Assembly (NCBI GenBank): GCA_009929975.1
Contig: RZZF01000069.1
Coordinates: 1 to 8,250 of the forward strand
Direction: 5' to 3'
DNA length: 8,250 bases
DNA from: Clostridia bacterium
GTDB lineage: Bacteria; Bacillota; Clostridia; Saccharofermentanales; UBA5734
In this document: piece after piece, positions 1 through 7,696 of the stretch
Numbering within the stretch: the first letter of the stretch is position 1
Layout of the letters: each line of letters begins with the position of its first letter
Translations under genes and position numbers: made by a program
The notes under the pieces: model-generated
Seen by the model: the letters and a program-made list of their open reading frames with translations, nothing else
Database searches by the model: none
What the model was told of the DNA's origin: nothing

Positions 1-1886
<1,886 letters not shown>

Positions 1887-1902
1887 CAGGCGGTGAACAA
1901 GA

Positions 1903-2346
1903 ATGCCTGATCAGACAATCAAAGTTGAAGTTGTCACACCGTATGCCATGTTTTATGAGAGTGACGCGGAGATGGTCGTCTTCACCTCAAAAAACGGTGA
2001 AATCGGTGTGATGCCCGGGCATGCCCCACTGATGGCCGCGCTGGTTTCCGGTGAGATCCGTATTCTGGCAGATGGTCAATGGACCTCAATCGCCGCGACC
2101 AACGGATATGCTGAAGTCGGCCCCGAACTGGTGGTTCTCGTTGTCAACGCGGCTGAATACCCGCGTGACATATCGCTCGAGCGGGCTCATCGAGCCTTGG
2201 AACGCGCGGAACAGCGCCTGCACGACCCGGATGTATCAGATCGGGAAAAAGCACGTTCCAGACATGGTGTGGAGCGCGCCAGGAACCGAATTCGCCTGGC
2301 GGAGAAATATCAGCGGCAGCAAACCGATAACATGCCGATCCTTTAA
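1903..2346 (+). CDS. atpC: ATP synthase F1 epsilon subunit
   Basis: Epsilon sits on gamma at the foot of the central stalk, and its C-terminal helices can inhibit ATP hydrolysis. The 147-residue product has the two expected parts: a beta-sandwich (about 1-87) with the hallmark GEIGVMPGHAPLMAALVSGE (33-52), and a charged helical hairpin (about 92-137) containing ISLERAHRALERAEQRL and VERARNRIRLAEKY. The length is slightly above the usual 130-140, from a polar tail. ATG 1903 is supported by AGGCGGTGA at 1888-1896. As the third gene here in the order gamma-beta-epsilon, it is probably the last of the atp operon. Its TAA (2344-2346) overlaps the stop codon of the opposite-strand FHA gene by 4 bp, and no convincing terminator follows it. 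Confidence 0.96.
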   Translation: MPDQTIKVEVVTPYAMFYESDAEMVVFTSKNGEIGVMPGHAPLMAALVSGEIRILADGQWTSIAATNGYAEVGPELVVLVVNAAEYPRDISLERAHRALERAEQRLHDPDVSDREKARSRHGVERARNRIRLAEKYQRQQTDNMPIL

Positions 2347-3617
2347 CTTTCCGCCTGAAACAGAAACAGGCTCTGTCCGAATTTGAGGAGGCAATGGTCA
2401 GGCAGCGGAAGCTCTTCGAAAGCGTCTATCCGGTGTTGATCGAGCCAGCTGCCATTGCGTGAGCCAAGATCGGTGATGAAAAAGGAACCGCCTGAACGGC
2501 TGATCCGGGCATGCTGCCGCCCGATGGAAGGGTCGGCCAGGCACAGGTCGCAGCGATGCCGGTCCCGACCGATGATAAATTGATCAACCAGAATGTGAAC
2601 GGTCGTCCGGGCGGCTGTTTTTTGTTGGTCCGGCTCAAGGAACTGCGGAATCAGAACCGCGATGCGAAACAAGGCCGGATCGTCCGGGTACAGGCCGGTC
2701 TCACGCAAGCGATCCGCTTCGGTGGGAATGGGTTTTTCCTGGCGGGCCTGGAGTACAGCCGCCGCCTGGCGCCGGATCATCAGCCATTGCCGGGCTTTCT
2801 TCTGCCGGATCGATTCTTTGATCCGCCCCGGCAGCAGACCCCAGATGTCGGTCAGAAAGAGCAGGGCAGCACTGGATGACACGAAACCGCGCAGCACGGG
2901 TGAAGCAGGCGTAAACAGCAGAAAACAGCCGGCCGTGCCAACTCCTGCATGCACCAGAAGCAGCAGAAGGCTGTTTCGCTGTCTGTTCGATCTCAGCCCG
3001 GTCGGTAACCGCAAACGGGGCGGCCGGGTACGAGGGTCCGGACCGGCAGTCGCAGGCGCTGATCCGACCGGAGGATCCAGCGGGCCTGGACGGGGGGCTT
3101 GTCGAAGCGTCAGTACCTGTCGCAGGGATCGACAGGCCATCTCACGGATAACAGACCAGTCATCCGTCATTTTCGCCTCAGACTGACGGTCAGCACAGGG
3201 CCAGAATACCAAGTGGAGCTGGAGCGGCCCCGTTGGATCACGGCTGATGAACAGGCTGGCCGGATCGAGATCAAACTGCTCAGCCGGCAGCAGCCGATTC
3301 TCTGCTTCATGCAGAACGGCCTTCAGCTGGTCGGTCAGACTGTCTGTTGTTGATTGATCCGGTGGATTTTCGGCCAGCCAGTCCGGCAGCGCACAACAAC
3401 CTGAAAGATCTATGCTGAGCTCTCCTTGTCCGAGCCTTTGCCGCAGACTGCATGGCAGAAGACCCCGCGGCCGGCAGCGATTCAATAATTGAAGCTGATA
3501 GCGCACGGGAATCCAGCGGTCAGACAGACTCAGGACCAGCTGATCGCCATCCCGCCAGGCAGCGGAAGTCATTGGGGTTTCCACTGCGCCCGCCGTTGGA
3601 ATCTGTGTGCCGTTCAT
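2343..3617 (-). CDS. FHA-domain membrane protein of a Tad pilus locus (DUF6382-like N-terminus)
   Basis: The 424-residue product ends in a canonical forkhead-associated domain (about 349-424): FIIGR (357-361), SIGRQHARI (374-382) and TDLGSRNG (391-398), the Gly-Arg, Ser-x-x-His and Asn-Gly positions that bind phosphothreonine. Residues 25-150 resemble the N-terminal region of clostridial FHA proteins found beside Tad genes (I believe DUF6382; from memory). A Pro/Arg-rich linker (172-215) leads to two hydrophobic stretches, about 216-236 and 241-262, so both ends should face the cytoplasm. It is the last gene of the operon. Its ATG overlaps the pilin stop as ATGA (3614-3617) with no clear ribosome site, so translation is probably coupled; Met16 (ATG ending at 3572) is an alternative start. 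A role in phosphorylation-dependent control of the pilus is inference. No kinase gene is in the window. Confidence 0.85.
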   Translation of the reverse strand: MNGTQIPTAGAVETPMTSAAWRDGDQLVLSLSDRWIPVRYQLQLLNRCRPRGLLPCSLRQRLGQGELSIDLSGCCALPDWLAENPPDQSTTDSLTDQLKAVLHEAENRLLPAEQFDLDPASLFISRDPTGPLQLHLVFWPCADRQSEAKMTDDWSVIREMACRSLRQVLTLRQAPRPGPLDPPVGSAPATAGPDPRTRPPRLRLPTGLRSNRQRNSLLLLLVHAGVGTAGCFLLFTPASPVLRGFVSSSAALLFLTDIWGLLPGRIKESIRQKKARQWLMIRRQAAAVLQARQEKPIPTEADRLRETGLYPDDPALFRIAVLIPQFLEPDQQKTAARTTVHILVDQFIIGRDRHRCDLCLADPSIGRQHARISRSGGSFFITDLGSRNGSWLDQHRIDAFEELPLPDHCLLKFGQSLFLFQAES

Positions 3618-3826
3618 TCGGTGACAATCAGATCAGCGATCGCGCTTTGACTGCCGAACACAGATTCAATCAGCTGCCGGGCGTAAGCCGTCAATGCCTC
3701 GCGAAAAATCAACGCGACGGAGATCAGTACTGCGATGATGATCACCACCTCAAGTGTGCCAATCCCTTTTCTTGAATGACACCGGACGGTGTGCTTGATC
3801 AAGCTCTGTTTTGCATGTAAATCCAT
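3614..3826 (-). CDS. flp: Flp-type (type IVb) prepilin
   Basis: This 70-residue protein has the layout of a type IVb prepilin: a basic leader (1-21, with RKG at the end), then a hydrophobic segment IGTLEVVIIIAVLISVALIF (22-41), then a short amphipathic tail. Cleavage after Gly21 would place Glu26 at mature position +5, the invariant glutamate used in pilin assembly, and leave a 49-residue mature pilin. The Glu-Tyr of classical Flp pilins is Glu-Val here, as I recall for clostridial Flp1-like pilins. ATG 3826 has a perfect AGGAGG eight nt upstream, the strongest ribosome site in the operon, fitting a major structural subunit. It lies 26 nt after the TadB-TadC fusion and overlaps the FHA gene by 4 nt. 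The leader carries one Cys (16). No prepilin peptidase gene is present nearby. Confidence 0.85.
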   Translation of the reverse strand: MDLHAKQSLIKHTVRCHSRKGIGTLEVVIIIAVLISVALIFREALTAYARQLIESVFGSQSAIADLIVTE

Positions 3827-3834
3827 GATGATTT

Positions 3835-3840
3835 CCTCCT
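3835..3840 (-). promoter_or_regulatory. Strong Shine-Dalgarno site of the flp pilin gene
   Basis: On the minus strand this reads AGGAGG, within AAGGAGG, eight nt before the pilin ATG at 3826. It lies in the only real intergenic gap of the pilus operon. The other internal junctions have overlapping genes and weak or no Shine-Dalgarno sequence, so this site probably lets the pilin be made in excess of the assembly proteins. Confidence 0.85.
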
Positions 3841-3852
3841 TGATCCAGGTAG

Positions 3853-5439
3853 TCAGAATCCAGCCATCAACGTGGCTGCGGCCGGCGCGGCGGTTGCCAG
3901 CATGACAGCCATCAGCTGCAGGGCGATCGGCAGCAGCAGTGCCAGTGATTGCCGGTCAAGCTGGCGGCGCAGACTGTTGCGCTGGACCTGGCGGCAGACG
4001 GATGCCTGCATGGAGATCAGCTCAAGCAGATGCAGGCCACCATCGGCCGCGTAGCGAGCCATCAACTGAAGCGCGGACCGGATTTCCGTAATCTGGCAGA
4101 GATCTGCCTGTTCACGCAGAATCATCTCACTCGACCACGACAGGTCCAGCCGCTGACGGATCTGGTGGATGACCGGCCTGATTGCTATCAGAGGGCTTTC
4201 AGTGTGAAGATCACCCGTCAAAAACACATCCGAGCTGATCTGAAGCGAGCGATGTACAGAAAGCCCCGACTGAAGCAGCGTGGTGATATTCTGAATCCAG
4301 ATCGGAAATTGATGACGGCTGATGTCATCATCATTCCGGCTGTCCCGGAGCAGTTGCTGATCCTGTAAAACCAGCAGGATGAACGGCAGCAGCAGGGCCG
4401 GCCAGATCCCGCTGGCCAGACAGGGCGCCAGGACAACCAGCGAGATGAGAAAAACCCGGGTTTTTCTCAAATAGAAACGGGTAATTTCCCTATCTGGATG
4501 AGCCTGATCAGTATGACGCATCGTTGGCTGGTGGTGATTCATCGCCTGATTCAATGGAACGACATAAGCCGCCGGCAGCCAGCGGTTATACAGATGTTTC
4601 CAGAAACGGACCGCCAGCTGGTCCAGGCCCCGTAGTGGTTTCGCGTCGGAAATGCTGTGATCCGGTTTTGCCAGCAAACCGGATCGAGACAGGATATGCA
4701 GAACCAGAATCAGACCAAAACAGTTGATGCCGAAGGCAAGCAGTAAAGCGGCACGCGCCGGCAGCCATTCGATTGTATCGGCGTCACCGCCGCTCAGACT
4801 GGCCTGCATCAGGCAGGCCATCAATGGAGGCATCAGGCACAGCAGCCAGGCCTCGGTTCGCCGCTGCGCCTGCTCAGAAACGGATTCAGCGATTGTCTGC
4901 CGCGCTGCCATATTCAACTCCAGCTGGCTGCGGACAAATGTGTGCAGTCGTGCATCCACCTGTCTCAGCAGGATGAGGCTCTGGCAGAACAGCGCCGCTT
5001 CAGGACAGGCCAGTTCCCGACCGAGCAGGCCCAATGACTGATCGAGCGGCTGGCCTGATGCCAGGCGGGTCGAAATCTGCTGCAGGAGCTGCCACAGTCT
5101 TGCCTTGCGGCCAGAGACGATTTCCAGCTGTTCCGGGGCTTCAATCAGAGCACGCTCCAGACTGGTCCCGGCATTCAGCCGGGCTGATAGATATTCCAGC
5201 AGCATGATCAGCTGATCACGGGCTGCTTTTTGCTGCCGGTTCCGGATCAGTCCTGCCAGCTGGCGGCTGACACAGAAAGCCACTGCGATGGACATGATGA
5301 TACCAGGCCAGCTGAATGGGAAAAACAGACGCGATATGAGCAGCAGCACCGGCAGAATAAGCAGCAGGCAGCGCAGCGATTCACCACGGCGGATTGACAG
5401 ATGCCGGCGGAACCAGCAGGAGACTGGATGTTTATACAT
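3853..5439 (-). CDS. tadB-tadC: Fused TadB-TadC pilus platform protein (two type II secretion F domains)
   Basis: TadB and TadC are normally two separate inner-membrane proteins of roughly 300 residues that form the platform on which TadA drives Flp pilus assembly. Here one uninterrupted frame of 528 residues carries both. The TadB-like half has two membrane segments (about 24-42 and 44-64), a cytoplasmic F domain (about 75-195, with LIMLLEYLSARLNAGTSLER), and two more segments (about 197-215, 228-251). The TadC-like half follows: a polar region (256-324), hydrophobic 328-358, a second F domain (about 376-490, with FPIWIQNITTLLQSGLSVHR) and a hydrophobic end (498-525). ATG 5439 overlaps the tadA stop by 8 nt. 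Earlier Met codons at 5454 and 5511 are in frame but lie deeper inside tadA. Identification rests on F-domain pattern, membrane topology and operon place. Confidence 0.82.
   Translation of the reverse strand: MYKHPVSCWFRRHLSIRRGESLRCLLLILPVLLLISRLFFPFSWPGIIMSIAVAFCVSRQLAGLIRNRQQKAARDQLIMLLEYLSARLNAGTSLERALIEAPEQLEIVSGRKARLWQLLQQISTRLASGQPLDQSLGLLGRELACPEAALFCQSLILLRQVDARLHTFVRSQLELNMAARQTIAESVSEQAQRRTEAWLLCLMPPLMACLMQASLSGGDADTIEWLPARAALLLAFGINCFGLILVLHILSRSGLLAKPDHSISDAKPLRGLDQLAVRFWKHLYNRWLPAAYVVPLNQAMNHHQPTMRHTDQAHPDREITRFYLRKTRVFLISLVVLAPCLASGIWPALLLPFILLVLQDQQLLRDSRNDDDISRHQFPIWIQNITTLLQSGLSVHRSLQISSDVFLTGDLHTESPLIAIRPVIHQIRQRLDLSWSSEMILREQADLCQITEIRSALQLMARYAADGGLHLLELISMQASVCRQVQRNSLRRQLDRQSLALLLPIALQLMAVMLATAAPAAATLMAGF
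4446..4469. repeat. Perfect 24-bp palindrome inside tadB-tadC
   Basis: The half-site TGAGAAAAACCC is followed directly by its exact reverse complement, with no spacer. It lies in codons for about residues 324-331 of the fusion protein, at the entrance to the first membrane segment of the TadC-like half, in a stretch more A/T-rich than its surroundings that uses AGA and AAA codons. As DNA it could be a dimer-binding site or form a cruciform; as RNA it would fold with a CCGG loop and ten pairs. The symmetry is plain in the sequence; any function is unknown. Confidence 0.6.
4659..4685. repeat. Inverted repeat with 10-bp arms inside tadB-tadC
   Basis: Arms GATCCGGTTT (4659-4668) and AAACCGGATC (4676-4685) are perfectly complementary around a 7-nt spacer. 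They cover about residues 252-261, just after the last membrane segment of the TadB-like half. No T-run follows on either strand, so it is not a standard terminator. Together with the palindrome at 4446-4469 it flanks the stretch that joins the two halves. A chance origin in coding sequence is possible. Confidence 0.5.
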
Positions 5440-6574
5440 GGACCAGATCACCATCCTCTGTTCTTGTAAAGAGTGTCCGCAGCTGCAGATCCTGATCGTC
5501 CACCTTTTCAACCGCGGCGATCTCCGCGACTGAGCGGATGCCCTGCGGGCTGCGCCGCAGAAAGACCATCAAGTCAAGCGCTGAGGCGACCAGTCCGCGA
5601 ATGGCCTCCCATGGAAGCTGCACAGCCATCAGGACCATCAGGCACAGCCGCGACAGCATGTCACGGCATGAGTTGGCATGTCCGGTGCAAAGCGATCCCG
5701 GATGTCCTGTATTCATGGCCTGCAGCATATCGAATGCTTCCGCCCCCCGGACTTCACCGACAATAATCCGGTCCGGACGCATTCTCAACGATGTGCGGAT
5801 CAGATCGGACATGCTGGCGGACACTGTTTCGCTGCCTGCCCGGTTTTGTGCCTCGAGACGGACCAGATTTTCAATCTGCGGCAGATCAAGCTCAGCTGAA
5901 TCCTCAATGGTGATAATCCGCTCATCATGAGGAATGCTGCCGGATAAAATGTTGAGCAGCGTCGTCTTGCCGGAGCTGGTTCCGCCGCAGATGAAAACGG
6001 TCAGCTTATTCTGAACGGCCTGCCGGAGAAAATCAGCAGCATCAGAAGTCAGACTGCCTTGTTCGATCAGTGCGTCCATGTCCGGTCTGATGCCGGTATA
6101 TTTTCTGATGGTCAAGGCCGGTCCGCTGAGAGCCGCAGGCGGCAAAATCGCATGAACGCGGGCTCCGTCCTTCAGATGGATATCCGCAAAGGGCTGTTGC
6201 CCGTGCAAAGCCCGGTTCGCCTGACCGAAACAGTGGTGAATCAACTGAAGCAGATGGTCCTGGTCGTCAAAGGCCAGAGCGGTCAGCTGCAGCCGGCCGT
6301 TCTTCTCGATATAGATCCGGTCAGAACGGTTGACCATGATTTCAGTAATCTCCGGGTCGTCAAGTAATGGCTGGAGAATATCCAGACCAAACATCGCATG
6401 ATACAGGCGCTGGACCAGCGCCTTTTTCTCAGCTACTGACAAGCCGCTGTCCATGGTTGATTCGGCGACCACTTCATACATGATCTGCAGCCTCTGCCGC
6501 GGGCCTGGTGAACCGGCTTCATCAAAGCGCCTGAGCACGGCCTCAGCAATTTCCTGTCGGGAAACCGTCTTCAT
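5432..6574 (-). CDS. tadA: TadA/CpaF-family pilus assembly ATPase
   Basis: This is the secretion-type ATPase that powers Flp pilus assembly, a cytoplasmic hexamer acting on the TadB/TadC platform. The 380 residues show an N-terminal domain (about 1-175, with LLDDPEITEIMVN at 70-82 and DGARVHAILPP at 136-146) and the ATPase core: Walker A GGTSSGKTTL (197-206, Lys203), Asp box ITIEDSAELDLPQ (221-233), arginine-rich TSLRMRPDRI with Walker B IIVGEVRG (270-277, Glu274), and His box GHPGSLCTGHANS (290-302). All key residues are present. ATG 6574 overlaps the tadZ stop as ATGA and lacks a good ribosome site, suggesting coupled translation. The stop overlaps the next gene by 8 nt. The protein is a little shorter than many CpaF proteins, mainly at the N-terminus. 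Confidence 0.95.
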   Translation of the reverse strand: MKTVSRQEIAEAVLRRFDEAGSPGPRQRLQIMYEVVAESTMDSGLSVAEKKALVQRLYHAMFGLDILQPLLDDPEITEIMVNRSDRIYIEKNGRLQLTALAFDDQDHLLQLIHHCFGQANRALHGQQPFADIHLKDGARVHAILPPAALSGPALTIRKYTGIRPDMDALIEQGSLTSDAADFLRQAVQNKLTVFICGGTSSGKTTLLNILSGSIPHDERIITIEDSAELDLPQIENLVRLEAQNRAGSETVSASMSDLIRTSLRMRPDRIIVGEVRGAEAFDMLQAMNTGHPGSLCTGHANSCRDMLSRLCLMVLMAVQLPWEAIRGLVASALDLMVFLRRSPQGIRSVAEIAAVEKVDDQDLQLRTLFTRTEDGDLVHV

Positions 6575-7536
6575 GAGGAACCAGCCGATCTTAGCATCAA
6601 CGGGGCAAGCGCGCTGATCAGATCATCATCGGATTCAAACCGTTGGCAGCGGGCTGGCAGCTTTCGCTGGAATTCCCGGGTTTCTGCGGCGATACTCTGG
6701 TCAGTGAAATCAGTTCGTGACTTGCTGCAGACCTGATAGGAATCACATTGGGAAGCGGCTGCTAACGCAGCGATAAACGGAATTGAGAGACAGTCGACGA
6801 TCGCGCAGGTTGAGTCGCCTTGTTCTGACAGCGTGTTTCTCAGCCGGCTGATCAACAAACGCAGTGTCAGGGCATCGCAGCTGGCCAGATCATCTGAACG
6901 CTCAGGCGGCCTGAACTCGAGCCAGCCGGATCGGTTCGGCTGCCAGCAGGGAGAAAGTGGTACGATATGGTCCGGACTGCCGGCCAATTGGAGCAGCAGG
7001 GTTGAAAGCCGCGGTCCGTCGGTCGGGCTGCCGACCAGACGCATCTGGGTTGTCGGCATCAGTGGCAGATAGATAAGACGAAGTCCCTGGCCGGCCAGCC
7101 GATGCAGCAGCTGGCGGACATCCTCATCACATTGCCCGTCAGGCCGGAAAATGAAATGAAGGTGATACGACGTTCCGGATGCCTTGCCCTTATCATCAGC
7201 CCACTCCCTGATCCGATTGATGAGGTGATGAACCGGGGCCAGTCGGGGAATATAGTGGTGATCGGACAGTTCCCTGTCCGTATCCACCAGAAACCAGATG
7301 TCAATCGCCGGCAGGCTGTCCGAACCGACTTCCCGGACTGTGGCCTTGTCAAGATCAGGAAAGTCGGTCTGACTGGCAATCAGCAGGACCAGAGGATCGC
7401 ACCGCTCCCGGACCATCTGCTCCAGATGACTCATTGAAGCCGCAATCCGGACATCAAGCCCGTGCAGTTCACGGTGAATCCGGCTGCTCAGCTGACGGGT
7501 ATAGATCGGTTCAGAATCAAGAAGCCACACTTGCAT
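6571..7536 (-). CDS. tadZ: TadZ/CpaE-like pilus localisation protein lacking a P-loop
   Basis: TadZ/CpaE proteins pair a receiver-like N-terminus with a ParA/MinD-type ATPase and place the Tad machine in the cell. This 321-residue protein fits by position (directly before tadA) and layout. Residues 1-60 look like a receiver fold (VWLLDSEPIYTRQLSSRI, then DPLVLLIAS) but lack the phosphoacceptor Asp. Residues 125-320 look like a ParA core: LRLIYLPLM (152-160) at the 'VLYLNLE' strand, GPRLSTLLLQLAG (174-186), and STCAIVDCLSIPF (242-254) at the 'D-VIVD' strand. The expected P-loop is replaced by FIFRPDGQCDEDVRQLL (128-144), with no GxxGK[ST]. ATG 7536 is chosen for AAGGAG eight nt upstream; the frame stays open to 7719, but that would run through a terminator and into the threonine aldolase stop. 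Similarity is weak, so the family call depends partly on context. Confidence 0.72.
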   Translation of the reverse strand: MQVWLLDSEPIYTRQLSSRIHRELHGLDVRIAASMSHLEQMVRERCDPLVLLIASQTDFPDLDKATVREVGSDSLPAIDIWFLVDTDRELSDHHYIPRLAPVHHLINRIREWADDKGKASGTSYHLHFIFRPDGQCDEDVRQLLHRLAGQGLRLIYLPLMPTTQMRLVGSPTDGPRLSTLLLQLAGSPDHIVPLSPCWQPNRSGWLEFRPPERSDDLASCDALTLRLLISRLRNTLSEQGDSTCAIVDCLSIPFIAALAAASQCDSYQVCSKSRTDFTDQSIAAETREFQRKLPARCQRFESDDDLISALAPLMLRSAGSS

Positions 7537-7544
7537 GACACATT

Positions 7545-7550
7545 CTCCTT
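7545..7550 (-). promoter_or_regulatory. Shine-Dalgarno site fixing the tadZ start
   Basis: AAGGAG on the minus strand, eight nt before ATG 7536. It is the reason for choosing Met at 7536 rather than an upstream start in the same open frame (up to 7719), which has no such site and would overlap the terminator at 7619-7651. Confidence 0.8.
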
Positions 7551-7555
7551 TGTGT

Positions 7556-7582
7556 TCTGATCCTACCTTAGCGTGGATCAGA
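7556..7582 (-). promoter_or_regulatory. Inverted repeat in the 5' leader of the pilus operon
   Basis: On the minus strand, arms TCTGATCC and GGATCAGA are perfect complements around an 11-nt spacer, ending five nt before the tadZ Shine-Dalgarno site. The position suits an operator for a dimeric regulator, or a leader hairpin that affects ribosome access or mRNA stability. There is no T-run after it. I could not pick a convincing sigma-70 promoter between it and the upstream terminator. Eight-bp arms can occur by chance, so the regulatory role is inference from position. Confidence 0.45.
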
Positions 7583-7618
7583 GTCCGCAGGATGTCTGTT
7601 CTTTCGCCATATTCAGAC

Positions 7619-7651
7619 AAAAACAGCCGGTGCCCGTCAAAGCCCCGGCTG
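7619..7651 (-). terminator. Intrinsic terminator of the threonine aldolase gene
   Basis: On the minus strand a GC-rich stem CAGCCGG / CCGGCTG (7 bp, 14-nt loop with a further GC pairing possible inside) is followed directly by TTTTT (7623-7619). It starts 45 nt after the aldolase TAG. The plus strand has no T-run after the stem, so it acts only on minus-strand transcripts. It separates the aldolase unit from the pilus operon, implying a promoter for the latter in the roughly 80 bp between this site and tadZ. Confidence 0.8.
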
Positions 7652-7696
7652 CTGCTGAAAAGAAAATCGTAGAAGATGATGCGGCGGCTGCTTGAT

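Noticed and set aside
2353..2371. GCCTG/CAGGC hairpin just after atpC as the atp terminator
   Set aside because: Only five base pairs with a 9-nt loop and no T-run on either strand.
2511..3186. Plus-strand ORFs of 122 and 174 residues opposite the FHA gene
   Set aside because: Their products are Arg/Gly/Pro-rich with no recognisable domain and run opposite a gene with a clear FHA domain; they are antisense shadows of GC-rich coding sequence.
4800..4820. 8-bp-arm hairpin (TGGCCTGC / GCAGGCCA, 5-nt loop) in tadB-tadC
   Set aside because: Hairpins of this size are expected by chance in several kb of GC-rich sequence, there is no T-run, and it lies over an ordinary membrane segment.
5205..5218. 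14-bp palindrome TGATCAGCTGATCA, with AGCAGC/GCTGCT flanks and a T-run on the plus strand
   Set aside because: It encodes a plain DQLIML stretch of the TadB F domain, and CTGATC/GATCAG words recur throughout this Leu/Gln/Ile-rich operon, so coding composition explains it. It would be a terminator only for an antisense transcript.
5440..5511. Earlier starts (5454 or 5511) for the TadB-TadC protein
   Set aside because: They overlap tadA by 23 or 80 nt, and the added residues (rich in Cys, Arg, Gln) match the tadA frame shifted rather than a TadB N-terminus. ATG 5439 gives a minimal 8-nt overlap, though 5454 cannot be fully excluded.
7020..7035. GGTCGG/CCGACC hairpin inside tadZ
   Set aside because: Six base pairs only, inside coding sequence, with no T-run or conserved context; composition explains it.
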